Positions 1 to 6,869 of a stretch of DNA of 11,800 nucleotides are shown one piece after another. This DNA comes from RGDT01 sp964630925 (GTDB taxonomy: Bacteria; Planctomycetota; Planctomycetia; Gemmatales; Gemmataceae). Location: NCBI GenBank assembly GCA_964630925.1, contig CAZVZK010000230.1, positions 1-11,800 of the forward strand, given 5' to 3'. The notes under the pieces are model-generated. The model did no database searches. It was not told the origin of the DNA and worked only from the letters and a program-made list of their open reading frames with translations. Made by a program: the position numbers and the translations under genes. The first letter of the stretch is position 1; every line of letters starts with the position of its first letter.

Positions 1-324
1 CCGGGGCGGCGGCCGGGTCGCCCGGCAGGGCCACACGCGCCGCCCCCCGCGGGCCGGGGCCCCCGGCCGGCCCGCGCCCCCCGCCGCGGGCCGGCCCCTT
101 TTCCGGCGTCAAGATGGGCCGACCTTGACGGCGGCGCTTGCCGGCGATGCCGCCCCTGGCGCCCTCCCCCCAACAGTACCCTGGAAATCGTGCCGGCCCC
201 ATTTGCGTCCGGCCGAATCAGGATGTCAGGGACGGCGGCGCGCCCGGCCAGGAAGGCCGGCCGTGCCGCGCCAGCAGGCCGCTTCGCCGGGATACGCAGC
301 CGCGAAGGTCAGGGAGGACGAGCC
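1..324. other. Non-coding GC-rich leader region upstream of the BBP7 gene
   Basis: I see no supported gene here. The first hundred bases are almost pure G and C and contain the terminator hairpin listed separately. Downstream there is a 6-bp inverted repeat, GTCAAG at 108-113 and CTTGAC at 124-129, with a 10-nt spacer; it could be an operator or chance. A TTGACG box at 125-130 has no acceptable -10 partner at 16-18 bp. The ribosome binding site of the next gene, AGGGAGGA, lies at 311-318. Reading frames are open across this stretch only because stop codons are rare at this GC content. Confidence 0.6.
65..102 (+). terminator. Rho-independent terminator of an upstream, off-window gene
   Basis: A perfect 12-bp stem is formed by GGCCGGCCCGCG (65-76) and CGCGGGCCGGCC (85-96), with an 8-nt C-rich loop, followed after two C by TTTT (99-102). 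It reads as a terminator on the + strand, so a gene ending before position 1 is inferred. An alternative weaker hairpin can form between 48-57 and 67-76. Confidence 0.6.
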
Positions 325-1938
325 ATGAGGAGCATGTGGACCAAGGGGCTGGCGCTGGCGCTCGGCCTCGCCGCCGGCGCGGCCAGCGCCGGCGAGGGCG
401 GCACGCCCGCCGTCACCCTGGGGAGGCCCGTCGCCACCCTGGGCCGCCCCGTCGCCGCCGCCCCCGCGCCCGCCGCCACCCTGGGGCGCCCCGTCGCACG
501 GGCGGCCGAGGGCATCGAGCAGGCGTCCTTCGTGGCGGGCCAGGGCATGGTCGTGCGTGGCGTGTCCCCCGACCCGCTGCCCCCGCGCTCCGACGCGAGC
601 ATGGCCCTCAACTCGTGGAAGCCCGTCGGCGGGCCGATCCTGATGCCGTCACCGACGCCCGTGTCCAGCTCGGCCCCCGTCCCGGCGATGCCCGGCGCCG
701 TCGTCTCGGGGATCCCAGGGGCGCCCGGGGTGTGCGACCCGTGCCCGCCCATCTGCCCGCCGGCCTGCCCCTCGGACCCCTGCCCCTCCGACCCGTGCGC
801 CGGCCTCGGGCTGGCGTCCGCCGGCGGCTGGTCGAGCCACCGGTGGTGGCTCAGCGGCGAGTACCTGATGTGGTGGGCAAAGGGCGATAACGCCCCGCCC
901 CTGGTGGCCTCCGGCCCCGCCGCCGGCGGGGCCACCGCCGGCATCCTCCCGCCCGTCGGCAACGGCCAGGTGCAGTACGGCGGGAGCGGCCTCGGCGAGC
1001 AGATGCGCAACGGCATGCGCCTCTTCGGCGGCGTGTGGCTTTCGGACGAGCACCTGTGGGGCTTCGAGCTGGGCGGCTTCTTCCTCGCCGACAAGGTGGA
1101 ACGCTTCGGCTTCGGCTCCAACGGCGACCCGGTCGTCCGCCGCCCCATCATCCAGCAGACCCCCGGCTCCGCCCTCTTCGGCATGGAGAGCGGCGAGCTG
1201 GTCGCGGCCCCCGGCCTGCTCACCGGGCGCGTCGATACGGTGTACTCCAGCCAGCTGTGGGGCTACGAGGCCAACATCAAGCGCGGCCTATGGTGCGGCG
1301 AGGCGTGTAACGTGGACTTCCTGATCGGCTTCCGCAACGTCTCCCTCGACGAGGGCCTCACCGTCACCGAGTCCCTCAACGTCCTCACCGCGAACCCCGC
1401 CGGCGTCACCTTCATCTCCCTGCGTGACCGCTTCGCCACACGGAACCGCTTCTACGGCGTCAACCTCGGCCTGCAGAGCGAGATCTGGCTCCTCGACCGG
1501 CTCAGCGTCGGCCTCAGCGGCAAGGTCGCCCTCGGCACCACCTGGTCGGACCTCGAGGTCAACGGCTCCACGGCCTTCGTCCGCGGCAACACCGTCCTCG
1601 GCACCGGCGCCGGCGGCCTGTTGGCCCTGCCGACCAACAGCGGCACGCGGTCCGGCACCCGCTTCTCCGTCGTGCCGGAGGTCGGGCTGACCCTCAACTA
1701 CCAGTGGAACAACTGGCTCCGCGTCTTCGGCGGCTACAACTTCCTGTACTGGAGTGACGTCGTCCGGCCCGCCGAGCAGATCGACCGCCGCGTCAACTTC
1801 AACAACCAGCCGGTCATCTCCGCCGCCGGAGTGGTCAGCCCCGGCAGCGGCGTCGGGCCCGCCGTCCCCGCCTCGCGCTTCCAGAGCACCGACTTCTGGG
1901 CGCACGGCCTGACCCTGGGCCTGGAATTCCGCTACTAA
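325..1938 (+). CDS. BBP7 family outer-membrane beta-barrel protein
   Basis: This 537-residue protein belongs to the BBP7 family (formerly DUF1551), predicted beta-barrel porins common in planctomycetes. It starts with a signal peptide (about 1-22, cleavage after ASA). Then come three TLGRPVA heptads (31-37, 38-44, 52-58), a low-complexity Pro/Ser stretch, and a Cys-Pro segment with six cysteines between 137 and 158. The barrel domain covers about 172-537. It contains the family-like stretches HRWWLSGEYLMWWAKGD near the start, LWGYEAN, LIGFR, RDRFATRNRFYG, GLLALPTNSG and VVPEVGLTLNYQ, and it ends STDFWAHGLTLGLEFRY. A final aromatic residue (Tyr) after an alternating strand is typical of proteins inserted by the BAM machinery. 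ATG at 325 was chosen because AGGGAGGA sits 6 nt upstream and the signal peptide begins there; ATG at 334 is a less likely alternative. Substrate, if any, is unknown. The next gene follows after 85 bp on the same strand. Confidence 0.92.
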   Translation: MRSMWTKGLALALGLAAGAASAGEGGTPAVTLGRPVATLGRPVAAAPAPAATLGRPVARAAEGIEQASFVAGQGMVVRGVSPDPLPPRSDASMALNSWKPVGGPILMPSPTPVSSSAPVPAMPGAVVSGIPGAPGVCDPCPPICPPACPSDPCPSDPCAGLGLASAGGWSSHRWWLSGEYLMWWAKGDNAPPLVASGPAAGGATAGILPPVGNGQVQYGGSGLGEQMRNGMRLFGGVWLSDEHLWGFELGGFFLADKVERFGFGSNGDPVVRRPIIQQTPGSALFGMESGELVAAPGLLTGRVDTVYSSQLWGYEANIKRGLWCGEACNVDFLIGFRNVSLDEGLTVTESLNVLTANPAGVTFISLRDRFATRNRFYGVNLGLQSEIWLLDRLSVGLSGKVALGTTWSDLEVNGSTAFVRGNTVLGTGAGGLLALPTNSGTRSGTRFSVVPEVGLTLNYQWNNWLRVFGGYNFLYWSDVVRPAEQIDRRVNFNNQPVISAAGVVSPGSGVGPAVPASRFQSTDFWAHGLTLGLEFRY

Positions 1939-1941
1939 CCC

Positions 1942-1960
1942 GCCCCCGACGGCCGGGGGC
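1942..1960 (+). other. Small GC-rich hairpin between the BBP7 and SdrD-like genes
   Basis: GCCCCCG (1942-1948) and CGGGGGC (1954-1960) form a 7-bp stem with a 5-nt loop just after the BBP7 stop codon. No T-run follows, so it is not a convincing terminator. It may be a 3'-end stabiliser or a partial attenuator, leaving readthrough into the next gene possible. Confidence 0.35.
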
Positions 1961-2023
1961 ACCCCGCCCCCGGCCCGCCCGAGTGACCGCCACCCGGATA
2001 CATCCCCGACTCATGGAGGAGTC

Positions 2024-3412
2024 ATGTCGAACCCCAAACGGCGGACGGCAGGCCCGCGCCTGGAGGCCCTCGAGGGCCGCGACGTGCCCGCCGTCATCGG
2101 CGGCATCGTCTACCACGACCTGAACGTCAACGGCCTGTATGACGCGGGGGAGCAGGGCCTCGCCGGCAGCACCCTGCAGCTGCGTGACGAGGTCGGCGGG
2201 CTCGTCGCCAGCGCCACCAGCGGGGCGGACGGCCGCTACGAGTTCGCCCAGCGCGACAACGTCACGCCCGGCTCGGGCCTGTCGAGCTTCGAGGCCGTCT
2301 TCGCCGAGTCGGCCACCGACCTGACACGCACCGCCAGCGTGTCGAAGTTCGACCCGGCCCTGGGGACGCTGCTGTCCGTCGAGGTCATCGCCGAGGGCAG
2401 GATCACGGCCCAGAGCAAGATGGAGAACCTGGGCCCCGGGCAGGCCTCCGTCAAGGCGGAGTACAGCGGCCACCTCGCCTACCAGGTCCAGGGGCTGGGG
2501 GCGTCGTTCCAGAGCGACATCGACCGGGAGCTGACCGACACGCTGTCGGCGTTCGACGGGGTCGCGGACCTCCAGGGCAGCTCGTCCAAGGAGCTGAGCC
2601 CGGTCCTCATGGAGGGGCAGTTCACCACGCAGACCATCACCGACCCCGCGCAGATGGCCGCGTTCATGGGCACCGGCTCGTTGGAGGTCAGCCAGGAGGC
2701 GTCGGCGACGAGCTGCTCGTGCGGGCCGGGGAACCTGATGTCGATGGTGAAGACGTCGGCCCAGGGCAAGGTCAAGGTCGTGTACCACTACACGCCCAGC
2801 AACGAGATCGGGCCGGGCAAGTACGTCGTCGTGCAGACGCCGCAGCCGGGCGGCTACGCCGACGGCCGCGAGACGAAGGACAACGTCACCTCCATCACCG
2901 GCAGCGAGAAGACCGACCGGATCGAGATCGACATCGTCACCCGCAACGGCCGCACGGAGGCGAACAACTTCGGCGAGATCACCGCGGCCTCCATCGGCGG
3001 GCAGGTGTACCACGACGTGAACAAGAATGGCCGGCTCGACGCCAACACCGATGCCAACCTCCCCGGCGTGGCGATGTCGCTGACGGGGACCGACAAGTTC
3101 GGCGGGGCGGTCTCGCTGACCACGACGACCAACGGCGACGGGCGGTACGAGTTCCTCGGGCTGGTGGCCGGGGACTACGTCATCACCGAGGTGCAGCAGC
3201 CGGCGGGCTACGACCAGGGCACGAACGTGGCGGGCAACCTGGGCGGCGCCGTGGCCGGCGACACGATCACGGTGGCCGTCAAGAGCGGCGACGTGGGCAC
3301 CGGCTACGACTTCGGCGAGCTGAAGGACGCCCTGCTGCCGCCGCCGCGTGTCACCGACCCCTACCCGCCGGGGACGTTCGGCAAGTTCCGCTTCTTCGAC
3401 TTCATCGTGTGA
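2024..3412 (+). CDS. Exported SdrD B-like protein with an embedded choice-of-anchor E-like domain
   Basis: This 462-residue protein is probably surface-exposed. The N-terminus has the motif PRLEALEGRDVPA (11-23), a signature I associate with planctomycete exported proteins; no classical hydrophobic signal peptide is visible. A first SdrD B-like domain starts at 25 (IGGIVYHDLNVNGLYDAGEQG) and breaks off after GRYEF (70-74). Residues 76-259 match the choice-of-anchor E pattern: SKFDPALGTL, MENLGPG, SAFDGVADLQGSS, DPAQMAAFMGTGSLEV, GNLMSM and KVVYHYTP. The B-type fold then resumes at 262-318 (GPGKYVVVQTPQPGGY, ending NNFGE). A complete second B-type domain spans 323-433, and a short Pro/Phe-rich tail ends the protein. 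The paired D/N-rich loops (DLNVNGLYD, DVNKNGRLD) are probable calcium sites. The start is supported by GGAGGA at 2015-2020. Two terminators follow. Its partner or substrate is unknown. Confidence 0.82.
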   Translation: MSNPKRRTAGPRLEALEGRDVPAVIGGIVYHDLNVNGLYDAGEQGLAGSTLQLRDEVGGLVASATSGADGRYEFAQRDNVTPGSGLSSFEAVFAESATDLTRTASVSKFDPALGTLLSVEVIAEGRITAQSKMENLGPGQASVKAEYSGHLAYQVQGLGASFQSDIDRELTDTLSAFDGVADLQGSSSKELSPVLMEGQFTTQTITDPAQMAAFMGTGSLEVSQEASATSCSCGPGNLMSMVKTSAQGKVKVVYHYTPSNEIGPGKYVVVQTPQPGGYADGRETKDNVTSITGSEKTDRIEIDIVTRNGRTEANNFGEITAASIGGQVYHDVNKNGRLDANTDANLPGVAMSLTGTDKFGGAVSLTTTTNGDGRYEFLGLVAGDYVITEVQQPAGYDQGTNVAGNLGGAVAGDTITVAVKSGDVGTGYDFGELKDALLPPPRVTDPYPPGTFGKFRFFDFIV

Positions 3413-3422
3413 CCCCCCTCCC

Positions 3423-3464
3423 CACGCGGCCGGCGTGCCCCCTCGCGCCGGCCGCGTGCCTTTG
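3423..3464 (+). terminator. First of two tandem terminator hairpins after the SdrD-like gene
   Basis: A 13-bp perfect stem, CACGCGGCCGGCG (3423-3435) with CGCCGGCCGCGTG (3446-3458), has a 10-nt loop and is followed by CCTTTG. The T-run is short (3), so termination may be incomplete. The hairpin begins 11 nt after the stop codon at 3410-3412. Confidence 0.65.
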
Positions 3465-3479
3465 ACTCCCCCTCCCCTC

Positions 3480-3520
3480 ACGCGGCCGGCGCGCCCCCTC
3501 GCGCCGGCCGCGTCCTTTTG
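3480..3520 (+). terminator. Second of two tandem terminator hairpins after the SdrD-like gene
   Basis: This is a near copy of the preceding hairpin, displaced by 56 bp. ACGCGGCCGGCG (3480-3491) pairs with CGCCGGCCGCGT (3502-3513), and one further C-G pair closes an 8-nt loop. It is followed by CC and TTTT, a better T-run than in the first copy. Together the two should insulate the downstream cassette from readthrough. Confidence 0.68.
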
Positions 3521-3565
3521 TTCCCTAAACGCTCGACACCGCGGGCCTATGTTCCGCCAGCCGTC

Positions 3566-3574
3566 TGGTAGAAT
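3566..3574 (+). promoter_or_regulatory. Candidate extended -10 promoter of the DUF5678-like/retropepsin cassette
   Basis: TGG followed by TAGAAT (3569-3574) fits the TGn-TATAAT extended -10 pattern. It lies 22 nt before the ATG at 3596 and just after the two terminators, which is where a new transcription unit should start. No TTGACA-like -35 is visible at the right distance, as is allowed for extended -10 promoters. This is pattern matching only. Confidence 0.35.
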
Positions 3575-3595
3575 CCAGGTGAGGAGGGCGGAGCC

Positions 3596-3826
3596 ATGAA
3601 GACCGAGCAGGCGGTTCACCGGGAGGTCGATCTGGGGCTGTACGGCGTGAATCGGGCGAAGTTCCCGGATGAGGAGCTGGTGCCCTACCGAGACATGTAC
3701 ATCGCGTTCAACTGGGACGGTACCGAGGTCCTCGCCAGCGGCCCGGATGAGGACGAGCTGGTCAGCAGGCTGCAGGCTCGGGGCCTCCCCCGTGGGTCCT
3801 ACTGCGTCGAATGGATGGGCCTCTGA
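3596..3826 (+). CDS. Small DUF5678-like protein
   Basis: This 76-residue soluble protein has no signal peptide or membrane segment. The core, FPDEELVPYRDMYIAFNWDG (23-42) followed by TEVLASGPDEDELVSRLQARG, resembles the DUF5678-type fold: an 'x-YRDxYIAxx-DGTxVLASG' strand pair followed by an acidic helix. The family has no established function that I can name. An ATG at 3596 with GGAGGGCGGAG immediately upstream fixes the start. Its stop TGA (3824-3826) is 15 bp from the TTG start of the retropepsin-like gene, in the same reading frame, so the two are almost certainly co-transcribed. Such small proteins are often found next to retropepsin-like genes, and a role as a partner or substrate is only an inference. 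The family assignment is moderate; the gene itself is well supported. Confidence 0.7.
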   Translation: MKTEQAVHREVDLGLYGVNRAKFPDEELVPYRDMYIAFNWDGTEVLASGPDEDELVSRLQARGLPRGSYCVEWMGL

Positions 3827-3841
3827 CGGAGGGCCGCCTAC

Positions 3842-4270
3842 TTGGAATTCCCGTACAAGCGGTTCCGCCTCGTGGCCCCGGCGCCGGACGGGCGTGTCTA
3901 CCGGGCCAAGCCCATCATCCCGGCCACGCTCATCGGGCCGACAGGCTCAGTGCCCCACGATTGCCTCGTCGATCCCGGTGCGGACGACACGGTCTTCCCC
4001 GAGCGGTTCGCCGTGCAGGCCGGCATCGACCTGACCGGCGCACGCACCGGCGGCGCATCTGGCGTCGGCATGGTCGGCGCGGTGCTGCGCTTCGCACTCG
4101 TGACACTGCGCGTGGCCGATGCCCACGAGCAGCGAGAATGGCAAGCGATGGTCGCGTTCACTTCGACGCCGATGCGCCGGCCGCTCCTCGGCATCGCAGG
4201 CTTTCTTGAATTCTTCGACGCCACCTTCTTCGGCGAAGACGAGAAGTTGACCCTCAAGGTCAACGGCTGA
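3842..4270 (+). CDS. Retropepsin-like aspartic protease
   Basis: This 142-residue protein has the size of a single retropepsin lobe, which would act as a homodimer. The catalytic motif appears as CLVDPGADDTVFP, with Asp44, Pro45, Gly46 and Ala47; in the family this is D-T/S-G-A, and D-P-G-A is a frequent bacterial variant. The second conserved element, hydrophobic-hydrophobic-Gly before an alpha turn, is LLGIAGFLEFF (115-125). A Gly-rich stretch (70-79) may correspond to the flap. No signal peptide or membrane segment is seen, so it is probably cytoplasmic. The start is TTG at 3842: no ATG or GTG lies between it and the in-frame stop at 3824-3826, and GGAGG (3828-3832) is 9 nt upstream. It pairs with the small DUF5678-like gene just upstream and converges with the rhomboid-like gene 47 bp further on. 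The physiological substrate is unknown. Confidence 0.75.
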   Translation: MEFPYKRFRLVAPAPDGRVYRAKPIIPATLIGPTGSVPHDCLVDPGADDTVFPERFAVQAGIDLTGARTGGASGVGMVGAVLRFALVTLRVADAHEQREWQAMVAFTSTPMRRPLLGIAGFLEFFDATFFGEDEKLTLKVNG

Positions 4271-4317
4271 TACGCCGGGACGTGAGCCCCTCTCGCGGCT
4301 CGTCGCCACGTTGAGAT

Positions 4318-5163
4318 TCATGCCCCCGCGGGCGGGGCGCCTGCCTTGGGCGCGCCGAAGTGCTCGTGGTCGCGGATGTGGCGCTTGCAGAAGCTGTGCG
4401 TGCCCTCGCACTTCGAGCAGAAGCGGAACTCCATGCTCGGGTCGAGCGTGGTCGTCAGCCCGCACACCTCGCAGCGCCGCTCCTGCTTCTCCGGGACCGG
4501 CGGCGTCGGCTCGGCCTGCCGCAGCGAGGCGCGGCGGGCCATGGTGCGCGCGGCGTCGAACATGCCCCAGAACACCTCGATGCCGAAGAACAGCAGGAAG
4601 TTGACGACGGCGGCCAGGACGGTGACGCGGGTGATCCAGTCGCCGTAGATGAGTTTGAAGCCGTAGAAGATCCAGGTGAGGAGGGCGAGCCAGCGGATCT
4701 CGACGGGGACGACGAAGAAGATGTAGAGGGTGAAGGTGGGGTTGAGGTGGGCGTAGGCGAGGAAGATGGACCCGGCGAGGAACTCGGCGTGCGTGGCCTC
4801 GTCGGGGCGGAGGAAGGACGCGGCGACGGTGGCGGCCCAGCCGGAGAGGAGGAAGAGGTTGAAGCGGAAGGTGCCCCAGTGCTGCTCCAGGGCGGTGCCC
4901 ATCAGATAGAACAGGTACCAGGCGAAGAAGATGAAGATGGCCGAGGTGTCGGGCGGGACGGCCAGGAAGGTGACGACGCGCCAGACCTCGCCCTGCATCA
5001 CCTTGGCGGGGACGAGGGCGAGGGAGCCGAGGATCCCCTGGCGGTCGGCGTTGGGCTGCATGGTGCCGGCGAAGGCCAGGGCCTGGGCGGCGATGAAGAC
5101 GAGCGTCAGGTGCGGGACGGCGAAGCGGCCGAGCCTGTCTTCGAGCCAGTCGAGCAGTCGCAT
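4318..5163 (-). CDS. Rhomboid-like membrane protein with C-terminal zinc-binding tail
   Basis: This is a 281-residue inner-membrane protein with about six hydrophobic segments (near 16-33, 74-92, 100-118, 127-150, 153-172, 178-199). The stretch GEVWRVVTFLAVPP (58-71) followed by YLMGTALEQHWGTFRFNLF is characteristic of rhomboid/DER1-like folds. The catalytic GxSG serine motif is absent: the equivalent region reads FLAGSIFLAYAHLNP. No histidine occurs in the last membrane segment, so it is probably not an active protease. The tail has C231-x2-C234, C249-x2-C252, H256, C259, H262 and more histidines, which suggests one or two zinc sites on the cytoplasmic side. The start at 5163 is chosen because GAGGGAC precedes it by a few bases and because 42 upstream residues in frame are non-hydrophobic and overlap the divergent gene. 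Function unknown; an adaptor or membrane quality-control role is inference. Confidence 0.75.
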   Translation of the reverse strand: MRLLDWLEDRLGRFAVPHLTLVFIAAQALAFAGTMQPNADRQGILGSLALVPAKVMQGEVWRVVTFLAVPPDTSAIFIFFAWYLFYLMGTALEQHWGTFRFNLFLLSGWAATVAASFLRPDEATHAEFLAGSIFLAYAHLNPTFTLYIFFVVPVEIRWLALLTWIFYGFKLIYGDWITRVTVLAAVVNFLLFFGIEVFWGMFDAARTMARRASLRQAEPTPPVPEKQERRCEVCGLTTTLDPSMEFRFCSKCEGTHSFCKRHIRDHEHFGAPKAGAPPAGA

Positions 5164-5194
5164 CAATGTCCCTCGTGCTGCCGGGTCAGGGGGA

Positions 5195-5223
5195 ATCTTC
5201 GGGGCGGACGCGGGACACGTCAA
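5195..5223 (-). promoter_or_regulatory. Candidate promoter of the rhomboid-like gene in the divergent spacer
   Basis: Read on the minus strand, TTGACG (5218-5223) is followed after 17 nt by GAAGAT (5195-5200). The -35 box matches the sigma-70 consensus at five of six bases; the -10 box is weak (three of six). The predicted leader is about 25 nt. The spacer 5164-5239 separates two divergent genes and must hold both promoters; I see no good candidate for the + strand one. Confidence 0.35.
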
Positions 5224-5239
5224 GTCAGGGGGCCGAACC

Positions 5240-5941
5240 ATGCCACGCCCGTTCCTCACCGCCCGCTGGCACGACCTGTTCCTCCTCACCTACGCCGTCC
5301 CGCCGGCGATGCTGGAGAAACGCCTCCCGCCCGGCTGCGTCCTCGACACGCGCGGCGGCGACGCCTTCGTCAGCCTCGTCGCCTTCCAGTTCCTCGACAC
5401 CAGGGTGTTCGGCATCGGCTGGCCGTGGCACCGCGACTTCGCCGAGCTGAACCTGCGCTTCTACGTCCGGCGGGGCGCGGACCGCGGCGTGGTCTTCATC
5501 CGCGAGTTCGTGCCGCGCCGCGTGATCGCGTGGGCGGCATGGTGGCTGTACAACGAGCCGTACCTCGCCGCCCCCATCTCCGCGAAACGTGAAGCGTCGG
5601 CCGACGCCGTGTCGATGGAGTACCGCCTGACGTTCGCGGGCCGCGAGCACCGCATCGCCGTCACGGGCCGCAGCCCGGCGTCCCGGCCCGGACCGGACAG
5701 CGACGAGCATTTCTTCAAGGAACATCAGTGGGGCTTCGGCGTGACGCGCGGCGGGGTGGCCCTGCGCTACCACGTCGAGCACCCCGAGTGGGACGTGCAC
5801 CCGGTCACGTCGTGGTCGCTGGACTTCGATTTCGCCGCCGTCTACGGCCCGGAGTGGGGCTTCCTCGGGCGGGCGAAGCCGTGCTCGGCGGTGCTGGCCG
5901 TCGGCTCGGCGGTGAGCGTCTACCCCAAGGGGCGGGCGTGA
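5240..5941 (+). CDS. DUF2071 (YqjF-like) family protein
   Basis: This 233-residue soluble protein has the length and motif order of the DUF2071/YqjF family. FLTARWHDLFLLTYAVPPAML (5-25) is the typical opening; FVSLVAFQFLDTRVFGI (43-59), FAELNLRFYVR (67-77), GVVFIREFVPRR (83-94) and NEPY (105-108) follow in the expected order. The later FFKEHQWGFG (158-167) and YHVEHPEWDVHPV (177-189) complete the family pattern. No signal peptide or membrane segment is visible. The biochemical function of the family is not established. ATG at 5240 is supported by AGGGGG 7 nt upstream and by the start of family similarity; the reading frame is open much further upstream but only antisense to the rhomboid-like gene. 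It ends 11 bp from the convergent membrane-protein gene. Confidence 0.88.
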   Translation: MPRPFLTARWHDLFLLTYAVPPAMLEKRLPPGCVLDTRGGDAFVSLVAFQFLDTRVFGIGWPWHRDFAELNLRFYVRRGADRGVVFIREFVPRRVIAWAAWWLYNEPYLAAPISAKREASADAVSMEYRLTFAGREHRIAVTGRSPASRPGPDSDEHFFKEHQWGFGVTRGGVALRYHVEHPEWDVHPVTSWSLDFDFAAVYGPEWGFLGRAKPCSAVLAVGSAVSVYPKGRA

Positions 5942-5952
5942 CATCGGCCGTT

Positions 5953-6711
5953 TCAACCACCGTCGGGTCGGGAGGGGCCTCGCGCTCCCGTGTCGGGCCG
6001 ATCCTCAGGGCCGAAGCGTTTGAGCAACGCCCGGAGCAGGTTCAGCGCCACGCCGTCCAGAGCCTCGCCGTATGGCAGCTCGCCCGACCCCGGCTCGCGG
6101 ACGGGCCCGCCCCACTCCAGACGCACCCCCATGCCCGCGTTCGCCGCCGCCGTGTTGAACTGCTCGCGCAGGCGGGCCGCCCAGAACGCGCCGTGCCGGT
6201 CGCGGAACCGCCGCCACACCTGGCCGGCATCGTCCTCCCTCATGGGCCTGTCGAAGGCGAGGGCAAGCCACGCCGCCGGCAGGAGCGGCCACGGGCTGGC
6301 CGACACGCAGGCCGACCACGCCAGCAGCGCCGGCAAGGCCTGCCGCGTCGGCAGGTAGTTCAGCACGGGCACGGCCAGGGCCAGGTGGAGGAAGACGTGA
6401 TGGGCCGTCTCGAACCGTGGGGTGCCGAGGCCCTCCATGTAGGGGCGCAGCAGGACGACGAGGAGGCCGGCGGAGACGGAGTTCCACGCCGCCGCCCCCG
6501 GGCGCCGTGCCCCCAGGACGGCGACCCCGGCGCATGCCGTCACGCACGAGGGGAAGTAGGCGTCCGGCCTCTCGGCGGCCGCCGCCCACGCCCACGCCGC
6601 CCACGCCGCCACGCCCCAGGCGACGGCGTGGCGCAGCGGCGTGCCGGCGGTGGCGGCCCAGGCACGCCACAACGGATACAGGCCGCAGATCAGGAACAGA
6701 ACGCCCCACAC
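5953..6711 (-). CDS. Unrecognised multi-spanning membrane protein with a soluble C-terminal domain
   Basis: This 252-residue protein has about six hydrophobic segments in its first 153 residues (near 1-19, 27-46, 55-68, 77-90, 104-121, 126-153). The rest is a soluble charged domain: VWRRFRDRHGAFWAARLREQFNTAAANAG (165-193), then a short beta-like stretch and ALDGVALNLLRALLKRFGPE (217-236). I recall similar tails in uncharacterised planctomycete proteins but can name no family. The start is GTG at 6711: the upstream in-frame stop is at 6757-6759, no ATG lies between, and AAGGGGGG is about 10 nt before the GTG. The first membrane helix begins directly at this start, so a downstream start would remove it. 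Neighbouring genes are convergent (DUF2071) and divergent (HEAT protein), so it is probably a single-gene unit. No function can be assigned. Confidence 0.68.
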   Translation of the reverse strand: MWGVLFLICGLYPLWRAWAATAGTPLRHAVAWGVAAWAAWAWAAAAERPDAYFPSCVTACAGVAVLGARRPGAAAWNSVSAGLLVVLLRPYMEGLGTPRFETAHHVFLHLALAVPVLNYLPTRQALPALLAWSACVSASPWPLLPAAWLALAFDRPMREDDAGQVWRRFRDRHGAFWAARLREQFNTAAANAGMGVRLEWGGPVREPGSGELPYGEALDGVALNLLRALLKRFGPEDRPDTGARGPSRPDGG

Positions 6712-6869
6712 GCCGGGATTGCCCCCCTTGTCACGACCCGCACGACTCTGCCGGCCCTACCGCCCCGCGCCCCCGGTGAAGGGGATCTTCTCGCCCGATC
6801 CGTGACAGCGCCGCGGAGGCGCGGGCCGATGGATGGGGAGACGAAGCCCTTCTCACCGTGGAGGAAGCC

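Noticed and set aside
125..153. TTGACG-based promoter for the BBP7 gene
   Set aside because: No -10 box resembling TATAAT is found at 16-18 bp spacing.
1835..3619. A 594-codon open frame on the - strand
   Set aside because: It runs antisense to the SdrD B-like gene and across the terminators; the translation is Arg/Gly/Val-rich with no motif.
4360..5592. A 410-codon open frame on the + strand
   Set aside because: It overlaps the rhomboid-like gene in antisense and then the DUF2071 gene out of frame; the product is Glu/Gly/Asp low complexity.
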